DNA of 19,788 nt. Origin: Pseudomonadota bacterium (GTDB lineage Bacteria; Pseudomonadota; Gammaproteobacteria; Steroidobacterales; Steroidobacteraceae). The stretch is taken from assembly GCA_021805275.1 (NCBI GenBank), contig JAJZFQ010000283.1, positions 1 to 19,788 on the forward strand. The letters run 5' to 3'. Shown piece after piece: positions 1-5,096 of this stretch. Positions within the stretch are counted from its first letter, which is position 1, and every line of letters starts with the position of its first letter. Both the position numbers and the translations under genes were made by a program. The notes beneath the pieces were generated by a model. The model was not told the origin of the DNA. It worked only from the letters and a program-made list of their open reading frames with translations, and made no database searches.

Positions 1-94
1 ACTCCTCTGACGGTGGGGATGTGGGCGTGCCTGCCCCGATCGTTCGTCCTGAAACTGGAACGTACAAGAGGTGCCGTGCGTTCGCGGCTGCGCT

Positions 95-1009
95 TCAGCC
101 TGTGGCGTACTCACAGCTCGCCGCGGCGGCCGCAGGCACCGTGGTGACCCAGCCCGGCTTCTCCGGGTGGGTGATCCCGTAGGCCTGCCCCGGAACGCGG
201 GCACCGCCCTTGCGATGCGTCAGCGACAGGTCGGTCAGACGCACCCCGAGCAACTCGGCGCGGCTCGGGTCCGGATCGGCCGGCAGCCCCGGCGGGACGT
301 ACAGGGTGCTCAGCGCATTGATGTCCTGGCGCGCCAGATCCCGCAGCGCGAAGACGTGCAGGACCGGCGCGATGTTCTCGTACGCGGAGGCCTGGTAGAG
401 CACCGCCTGGTGATCGCTCGGGTAGCTGCGCAGCAGGATGTCGGTGAGCGCACCGAGGTTGCTGCGCGAGGGGTGCGCCTCGGGCGTGAGCAGGCCGACC
501 ACCCCGATCTGCCACAGTACGAGCGGGATGCGCGCATCGATCGCCGGTTTCAACAGCACGAAGCCGGTGGCCTCGTAGGTCTGCAGACCGGGCAGCGCCG
601 GATCGATGCCCAAATCGGCCACCATCATGTCCTCGGCCGAGATCCCCGGCAGCATCTTCGCCTCGTGACCTTCGCGGCGCGCCTGCACGATCGCCTCATG
701 CGAGGGGTACACGAACACGCCGGGGTGGCCGTAGAACGCGGCGCACACCGACTGCCCCTGGCGCACCGGGGCGAGCAACGTCTCGACCATGTCCTGATAG
801 GCCCACAGCCGCGGTTTGCCGGTGCCGTGCTCGTAGTGGCGTTTGAGACATTCGGCCGACGCATTGAGCTGTTTGACGTAGCCCTCGGTATGCGGGTCGG
901 TGAGCAGATAGAAGACTTTGTCGGCCGTGAACAGGCAGTGCTCCGCTTCGCGCGTGAGCTGACTGATTGCGGTCATTCCGGTGCCGACCACGGTCAATTT
1001 TCCATTCAT
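95..1009 (-). CDS. Borosin-type alpha-N-methyltransferase (tetrapyrrole methylase fold)
   Basis: The protein has 304 residues. It is a SAM-dependent methylase of the TP_methylase superfamily: a GTG nucleotide-binding turn at residues 9-11, YGHPGVFVYPSHEA at 93-106 and PGISAEDMMVADLGIDP at 121-137. These motifs match, from memory, the SonM-like enzymes of bacterial split borosin systems (YGHPGVF..., EPGISAE...ADLGIDPG). Those enzymes methylate backbone amides of a separate precursor peptide in the cytoplasm. The ATG at 1009 is chosen because AGAAGAGG lies 5-6 nt upstream; an in-frame TTG at 1039 is less likely. After the roughly 255-residue catalytic domain comes a 45-residue tail ending in an Ala-rich stretch and CEYATG. 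No borosin-binding-domain precursor is visible on either side within the window. The gene diverges from the histidine kinase. Family assignment is confident; a peptide substrate is inference, and a different small-molecule substrate is possible. Confidence 0.8.
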   Translation of the reverse strand: MNGKLTVVGTGMTAISQLTREAEHCLFTADKVFYLLTDPHTEGYVKQLNASAECLKRHYEHGTGKPRLWAYQDMVETLLAPVRQGQSVCAAFYGHPGVFVYPSHEAIVQARREGHEAKMLPGISAEDMMVADLGIDPALPGLQTYEATGFVLLKPAIDARIPLVLWQIGVVGLLTPEAHPSRSNLGALTDILLRSYPSDHQAVLYQASAYENIAPVLHVFALRDLARQDINALSTLYVPPGLPADPDPSRAELLGVRLTDLSLTHRKGGARVPGQAYGITHPEKPGWVTTVPAAAAASCEYATG

Positions 1010-1356
1010 GGCAGCCTCTTCTGTCGTTGTGTGGGACAAAAAGCGGGCGGGCGTTCCAGGCCGGACGGCGCAGGCGTGCGCGGCGTGCGAGCGAAGCCGT
1101 TGTCGTGGCAGTGTTTCGCGAGCCGGTCCGGACCGCCGAGGCCGCCCGCGCGCCGGGCGCAGCGAGAGTCGCGGTCGCGTCCTGCGCGGGCGGTTCTGCT
1201 TTTTCCGGGGCCATAGAGATATGAGACACTTTGGCTCAGCCTTCGGGAATAGGCGCTACAACGAGTTCGTCCCTGCCATCGACGATTTCGTCCCAGCGCT
1301 CCCGAGGCGGTCTCGGTGACGGCGGAGCTCCGGACGCGCTGCGTGAGGGAGGGCCG
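1010..1356. other. 347-bp divergent intergenic region (methyltransferase / two-component operon)
   Basis: This is the longest gene-free stretch. It contains the AlgR/LytTR-like direct repeats at 1261-1294, a perfect 12-bp palindrome CGGTCCGGACCG at 1124-1135, and the Shine-Dalgarno sequences of both flanking genes. Frames that stay open here are GC-driven shadows that run on into the neighbouring genes; none resembles a borosin precursor. No convincing sigma-70 promoter for the methyltransferase was found. A weak candidate for the kinase operon is TTGGCT at 1231-1236 with TACAAC at 1256-1261, spaced 19 bp. Confidence 0.6.
1261..1294 (+). promoter_or_regulatory. Tandem AlgR/LytTR-like operator, two direct repeats 21 bp apart
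   Basis: ACGAGTTCGTCCC at 1261-1273 and ACGATTTCGTCCC at 1282-1294 match at 12 of 13 positions with a start-to-start distance of exactly 21 bp. LytTR regulators typically bind two direct repeats of about 9 bp two helical turns apart, and the known AlgR box is CCGTTCGTC-like. The repeats lie 63-96 bp upstream of the histidine kinase start, in front of the operon that encodes a LytTR regulator. They could mediate autoregulation and might also act on the divergent methyltransferase. Binding is inferred, not shown. Confidence 0.6.
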
Positions 1357-2505
1357 ATGCAAATCAGGGGCAAGTGCCGCGGGACGCGTGACGGGACGGG
1401 TCGCATCCGCGTGCCGCTGGTGTTCGTGAGCGTGTTCTGGGTGTACGTCACGGGCGTCGACCTCCTGCAGACCACGAGCACTCAGGCCGCGCTCTCGGCG
1501 ATGCGTGTCAAAACCGTATTCGCCCCCTGGGGCGCGCAGCTGATCGAGCATCTGGTGCTCTACCCGGTCCTGCTCGGCTGCCTGTGGGGCTCGCAGCGCC
1601 TCGGCTGGCGGCCGTCCGCACGGCGGGTGCCGGTGCAGCTCGCGCTCGGTCTGGGATTCTCGGCACTGGCCGCCCCGAGCCTGCTGCTCGGGGAGCTCTG
1701 TGCCGGTGATGTCGCCGCCGCTCCGCACGTGGCCGTCGCGTCGCTCTGGCGCGCTGCAGAACTGGAGGGGAGCCTGTGGCTCTCGAGCGTCACACGCTTC
1801 CTGCTCGCCTATGCGTTTGCGCTCGCACTCCTCTGGGCGTGCCGGATGGGCCGTGCGCTGCGCGAAGGCGAGACCCAGGCCGCATCGCTGCGCCGGGCGC
1901 TCTCGGCGGCGCGCCTGGCGACGCTGCGCACGCAACTCTCCCCGCATTCGCTGTTGAATCTGCTGCACACCCTGCAGGGTCAGATCGGCTGGGATCCGCC
2001 GGCCGCCCGCGAACTGGTGGCGAAGTTGGGCGAGGTGCTGCGCGAGCTGCTCTGCGCGAGTGAACGGGAGTTCTGGCCGCTCGAGGCGGAGATTCGCTTC
2101 GCGCAGCAGTACCTGGCATTGCAGCAGCATCGCTTCGCCGAGCGGCTGCGCCTGAATGTGCCGGCTGCGGCCGGGCTGCCGGGCGTGTGGGTGCCGAGTC
2201 TGATTCTACAGCCGCTCGTCGAGAACGCGGTCGTGCACGGTCTGCGTGGTCACCACGGGGCAGTGTCGATCCGGGTCGAGGTCGCGGCGGCTGGGAATGA
2301 ACTCACGTTGCGGGTGGTCAACACCGTCGCGCGGCGCGATGCCGACCGTGCCGAGGGGATCGGTCTGAGGAATGTGCGTCATCGGCTCGCGCTGCATTTT
2401 GGGGAGCGGGCGACGCTGCGCGCAGCGGCGCAGCAGCAGGGCGAGTGGACGGTGGAGATTCATCTGCCGCTGCTCGGGGTCGATTGCGGCGCACCGAGCC
2501 TGTAG
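1357..2505 (+). CDS. LytS/AlgZ-type sensor histidine kinase (His_kinase family)
   Basis: The 382-residue membrane sensor kinase has about four hydrophobic segments in its first 165 residues (VPLVFVSVFWVYV, LIEHLVLYPVLLGCL, VQLALGLGFSALAAPSLLL, FLLAYAFALALLW). There is no large periplasmic sensor domain. The phosphoacceptor region is LRTQLSPHSLLNLLHTL with His197, as in the His_kinase (PF06580) family. An HATPase_c domain follows: N-box PLVENAVVHG with Asn290, then G-box GIGLRNVRHRL from Gly334. The start at 1357 is chosen for GAGGGAGGG just upstream; a longer in-frame reading from 1231 would run through the putative operator. The gene ends 13 nt before the response regulator, so the two are cotranscribed. 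The architecture resembles AlgZ/FimS; the signal sensed is unknown. Confidence 0.88.
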   Translation: MQIRGKCRGTRDGTGRIRVPLVFVSVFWVYVTGVDLLQTTSTQAALSAMRVKTVFAPWGAQLIEHLVLYPVLLGCLWGSQRLGWRPSARRVPVQLALGLGFSALAAPSLLLGELCAGDVAAAPHVAVASLWRAAELEGSLWLSSVTRFLLAYAFALALLWACRMGRALREGETQAASLRRALSAARLATLRTQLSPHSLLNLLHTLQGQIGWDPPAARELVAKLGEVLRELLCASEREFWPLEAEIRFAQQYLALQQHRFAERLRLNVPAAAGLPGVWVPSLILQPLVENAVVHGLRGHHGAVSIRVEVAAAGNELTLRVVNTVARRDADRAEGIGLRNVRHRLALHFGERATLRAAAQQQGEWTVEIHLPLLGVDCGAPSL

Positions 2506-2518
2506 GGAGGGGAGATCG

Positions 2519-3301
2519 ATGCTGACGGCGATGATCGTGGATGACGAGGCCTCCGGCCGCCGGCTGCTGCGCGAGTACTGTGCGGCCGAGCCGGATCTAG
2601 AGATCCTCGGGGAGTACGCTGACGGGCACGCGGCGCTGCAGGCCGTGCAGATCACGCGTCCCGATGCGATCTTCCTCGACATCGAGATGGATGCGCTCGA
2701 CGGCGTGACGCTGGCGCGTGCACTCGAGATGCCCCGAGCGCCGGTGGTGGTCTTCGTCACGGCGCATGTGCGCTACGCCGCGGAGGCGTTCGAACTCAGC
2801 GCGGCGGATTACCTGCTGAAGCCATTTGATGCGGCGCGCTTTCACGACACCGTCGAGCGGGTCCGGTGGCGCCTGAGGGCCGAGCGCAGTGCCGCACGTC
2901 AGGAGTCGCTGGAGGCGGCGCTCGAGCACCTGCAGCGGGCCCGCGCGGCACGCGTTGCCCGGCGGCCGCGCCTGGTCGTGGGGACGGGAAGTGACCGGCA
3001 AGTGCTCGACGCCGAAGAGATCGAGGCGGCCTGTGCCGAGCGCAACTACGTCAAACTGAACGTGGGGTCCGAGGCACATATTCTGCGCACGACACTGCGC
3101 GCGGCACAGCAAGCACTGTGCAGCCAACCGTTGCTGCGGGTCAGCCGCTCCTGTCTGGTCAATTTCAACCACGTGCGCCGGATCAGTCGCACGCGTCGCG
3201 GCGACTACATCCTGGTGCTCAGCGGCGGCGTGACGGTGACGAGCGCGGAAGGTTACCGGGAGACGGTGCGCCGGCATCTCGAGCGGTATACGCTCGGCTG
3301 A
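2519..3301 (+). CDS. LytTR-family response regulator (AlgR-like)
   Basis: The 260-residue cytoplasmic transcription regulator has an N-terminal receiver domain (residues 1-118) with acidic pocket Asp8/Asp9, phosphoacceptor Asp54 in FLDIEM, Thr81 and Lys101 in LLKPFD. A linker rich in Ala, Arg and Glu follows. The LytTR DNA-binding domain spans about 150-255, with AERNYVKLNV, LLRVSRSCLVNFNHV and GDYILVLSGG. A strong Shine-Dalgarno GGGAGGGGAG lies just upstream. It is the partner of the kinase 13 nt upstream. The two direct repeats ahead of the operon fit a LytTR target and suggest autoregulation. Its last codons (CTC GGC TGA) form one arm of an inverted repeat shared with the convergent tspO end. 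Confidence 0.9.
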   Translation: MLTAMIVDDEASGRRLLREYCAAEPDLEILGEYADGHAALQAVQITRPDAIFLDIEMDALDGVTLARALEMPRAPVVVFVTAHVRYAAEAFELSAADYLLKPFDAARFHDTVERVRWRLRAERSAARQESLEAALEHLQRARAARVARRPRLVVGTGSDRQVLDAEEIEAACAERNYVKLNVGSEAHILRTTLRAAQQALCSQPLLRVSRSCLVNFNHVRRISRTRRGDYILVLSGGVTVTSAEGYRETVRRHLERYTLG

Positions 3302-3333
3302 CACGCCGCGTGCGTCGTCGCGTCAGCCGAGCG
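3291..3333. terminator. Shared bidirectional hairpin containing both stop codons
   Basis: CGCTCGGCTGA at 3291-3301 and TCAGCCGAGCG at 3323-3333 are perfect 11-bp inverted repeats around a 21-nt GC-rich loop. Each arm encodes Leu-Gly-stop, one for the response regulator on the plus strand and one for TspO on the minus strand. The convergent genes are only 21 nt apart. No U-tract follows on either strand, so intrinsic termination is not certain; the stem could also block read-through or protect both 3' ends. Confidence 0.5.
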
Positions 3334-3847
3334 CGGCGGGATTGGCGCGCCAGACCGCCCAGGAGAGTGCGCAGGCAAACAGCACCCAGGCGAGGTAGGG
3401 CAGCAGCAGCGCACCGGCGGTGCGGCTGACGCGCCAGAACGCGTTCGCCGTGATCCCGATCAGTCCCGCGAGCAGGACGATCCAGACGAAGGACGCCGCG
3501 CCGAGGTGCAACCGGAAGAACAGCCATGACCAGGCCGCGTTGACGACGAGCTGGGCGAAGAAGAGCAGCAGCGGGCGGGATGTCGCGGGCCGAACGCACC
3601 AGACTCGCCACAGCGCGAGGCCCATCATTCCATACAGGACGGTCCAGACCGGACCGAACAGCCATCCCGGCGGCGCCCAAGCCGGGCGCACAAGATGCGC
3701 GTAGAACCCTGCGGCATCGATCGAGGCGACGGCCCCGACGGCCGCAGCCCCGTAGGCGAGTACGAGTGAGATCACGAGCCGCTGCAGGGAGTGCCGGCGG
3801 GCTGGGCGGGCGGCGAGGTCGGAGGAGGTCGGACGCATCATCGGCAT
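3323..3847 (-). CDS. tspO: TspO/MBR-family tryptophan-rich sensory membrane protein
   Basis: This is a small integral membrane protein of 171-174 residues depending on which of three clustered ATGs (3847, 3841, 3838) is used. It has five hydrophobic helices and the hallmark TspO motifs: RPAWAPPGWLFGPVWTVLYG in the first loop and helix 2, LFFAQLVVNAAWSWLFF in helix 3, and LPYLAWVLFACALSWAVWRAN in helix 5. The family binds porphyrins and tetrapyrroles, and in bacteria affects light, oxygen or stress responses. It lies 26 nt downstream of the 85-residue ORF and is the last gene of the dab operon strand run. Start 3847 is preferred for a GCAGG sequence a few nt upstream, but the choice is weak. 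A link to the carbon pump is suggested only by position. Confidence 0.85.
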   Translation of the reverse strand: MPMMRPTSSDLAARPARRHSLQRLVISLVLAYGAAAVGAVASIDAAGFYAHLVRPAWAPPGWLFGPVWTVLYGMMGLALWRVWCVRPATSRPLLLFFAQLVVNAAWSWLFFRLHLGAASFVWIVLLAGLIGITANAFWRVSRTAGALLLPYLAWVLFACALSWAVWRANPAALG

Positions 3848-3873
3848 AGCCTGCGGCAGGGCGTGCGGCGCGG

Positions 3874-4131
3874 TCAAGCCACGCCGCAGTTCGCATCGGG
3901 CGTCGCGCCCTCGACGGTGTCGGTCCGTCCGGGGTGGGCTTCGCGGGCAATGTGCGCCTCCGTCCAGGGGCGCAGCAGATGCGCCAGCAGTTCCAGATCG
4001 TTGGCGAGGGCGAGCGGTTCGCGCTCCAGCGCCGAGCGCAGCGTGTCTTTCAGCCACGGACTGAGGGCCGGGTGCCAGAGTGCGTGGTGAATGCGCCGTT
4101 CGGCGCTGATCAGATCGATCTCGGCAGTCAT
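3874..4131 (-). CDS. Conserved-looking small protein of unknown function (85 aa)
   Basis: I do not recognise a family. The first 60 residues look structured and amphipathic: ISAERRIHHALWHPALS, then WLKDTLRSALEREP and LALANDLELLAHLLRPW. They suggest a compact bundle of three or four helices. The tail is polar. There is no signal peptide or membrane segment, so it should be cytoplasmic. The start is supported by GAGGAG about 7 nt upstream. The ATG overlaps the present stop of the shifted cysD-like frame, and would lie 22 nt after the ancestral cysD stop at 4154. tspO follows 26 nt later. It is probably a translated member of the dab operon, perhaps partnering the CysD-like protein; that role is inference. 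Confidence 0.65.
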   Translation of the reverse strand: MTAEIDLISAERRIHHALWHPALSPWLKDTLRSALEREPLALANDLELLAHLLRPWTEAHIAREAHPGRTDTVEGATPDANCGVA

Positions 4132-5096
4132 GGTCTGTTCTCCTCACCGGACATCAGAAATACCCTTCTCGCTTGTGCGGTTCGAGCGAACCACCGGTGT
4201 CGCGATCGGCGAGTCGACCGGTGCGCTCGGACCGGCGAGAGCGTAGGGTCGCGGCGACGACCGCTGCGCGCGTCTCGGCCTCCGACGCCGCCGCCGCGGT
4301 GACCGCCCAGCGTACGAAGGCGCACTTTGCGGATCTCGGGAATCTCGGCGGGTCGCAATGGCATGCGCTGTGGCTCATCGACGACCGTGAATTGTCCGTC
4401 GCGCGTCAGTACGGGACGGGGACGGGCCAGATACAGCGGCGCCAGTTCGATGTCGTGCACCAGGTCATCGGTGAGCCCGTCGAGCTCGGTCCAGTTCGAC
4501 AGCGGAAAGACACACGTGCTCTCGTGCTGGCCGAGACGGAACTTGAACAGGTTCCACAGTTCCGGTCGTTGCCGGCGCGGCTCCCAGGTGTGGTGCGGAC
4601 CGCGCAACGAGACGATGCGCTCCTTGGCGCGCGAACGCTCCTCGTCGCGCCGGGCACCGCCGAGGATGATGTCGTATCGACCGCCATCGAGCGCAGTCTT
4701 CAGCGCCTCAGTGCGCATCACCCTCGTGTCACGATCGCCGTGCTCGAACGGGTTGACGCCGGCGGCGCGGCCCGCTTCGTTGTGATGAACGCGTAAGTCA
4801 AAGCCGTACCGGTGCGCGAAGCGGTCGCGGAACTGCAGCAGTTCGCGGAACTCCCAGGTCGAATCGATGTGCAGCAGCGGCACCGGCGGGCGCGACGGAT
4901 AGAACGCGCGGCAGGCCAGATAGGCGAGCACGGTGGAGTCTTTGCCGGCGGAGAACAGCAGGACGGGGTTGCGCGCCTCGGCGATGGCGTCGCGCAGCAT
5001 GTGGATCGCCTCGGATTCGAGTGCCGTGAGCGAGGCGCACGCGACCTGCGGCGGGGGCTCGCCCGGGCGCTGTGCCGGGGCGGCGGCGCTCGTCAT
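4128..5096 (-). CDS. cysD: CysD-like sulfate adenylyltransferase subunit 2, frameshifted C-terminus
   Basis: As read, the frame gives 322 residues. Residues 25-264 align with CysD, the small subunit of ATP sulfurylase (ATP + sulfate to APS + PPi). Visible motifs are the PP-loop SAGKDSTV (49-56), FPLSNWTELD (197-206), GGARRDEERSRAKERI (146-161) and KVRLRTLG (257-264). After Gly264 the reading is unrelated to CysD. The expected end (W.VT.A..SEAET...SERTGRLADRDTGGS, then KREGYF and a stop at 4154-4156) lies intact in another frame. That is a frameshift near 4305, most simply an 8-nt deletion. The start overlaps the dabA stop as ATGA. No cysN (GTPase subunit) is nearby, which is unusual. It may be a decaying gene, an active N-terminal domain with an altered tail, or a sequencing/assembly error. 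Confidence 0.8.
   Translation of the reverse strand: MTSAAAPAQRPGEPPPQVACASLTALESEAIHMLRDAIAEARNPVLLFSAGKDSTVLAYLACRAFYPSRPPVPLLHIDSTWEFRELLQFRDRFAHRYGFDLRVHHNEAGRAAGVNPFEHGDRDTRVMRTEALKTALDGGRYDIILGGARRDEERSRAKERIVSLRGPHHTWEPRRQRPELWNLFKFRLGQHESTCVFPLSNWTELDGLTDDLVHDIELAPLYLARPRPVLTRDGQFTVVDEPQRMPLRPAEIPEIRKVRLRTLGGHRGGGVGGRDARSGRRRDPTLSPVRAHRSTRRSRHRWFARTAQARRVFLMSGEENRP
4154..4305 (-). pseudogene. Out-of-frame remnant encoding the conserved CysD C-terminus
   Basis: In a frame offset from the main cysD-like frame, the sequence reads W-A-V-T-A-A-A-A-S-E-A-E-T, then SERTGRLADRDTGGSLEPHK and REGYF-stop. This aligns without gaps to the E. coli CysD end recalled as WPCTGAVESNAQT...SERQGRVIDRDQAGS...KKRQGYF. 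The conservation through 50 residues and a proper stop shows that this was coding recently. A 22-nt gap from this stop to the next ATG, with its Shine-Dalgarno in between, also looks like the original gene junction. Confidence 0.75.

Noticed and set aside
71..1216. Plus-strand open frame of 381 codons opposite the methyltransferase
   Set aside because: It is antisense to a well-conserved methylase with its own Shine-Dalgarno, and its translation is compositionally typical of shadow frames.
1010..1229. Minus-strand frame starting near 1229 as a borosin precursor
   Set aside because: It runs without a stop into the methyltransferase in another frame and has the Ala/Arg-rich composition of a shadow. 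No binding-domain-like or core-like segment is visible.
4300..4310. Programmed +1 ribosomal frameshifting in the cysD-like gene
   Set aside because: A simple +1 slip would also drop conserved Leu-Gly-Cys, so residues as well as frame are lost. There is no slippery site or stop codon at the junction. A deletion explains it better.
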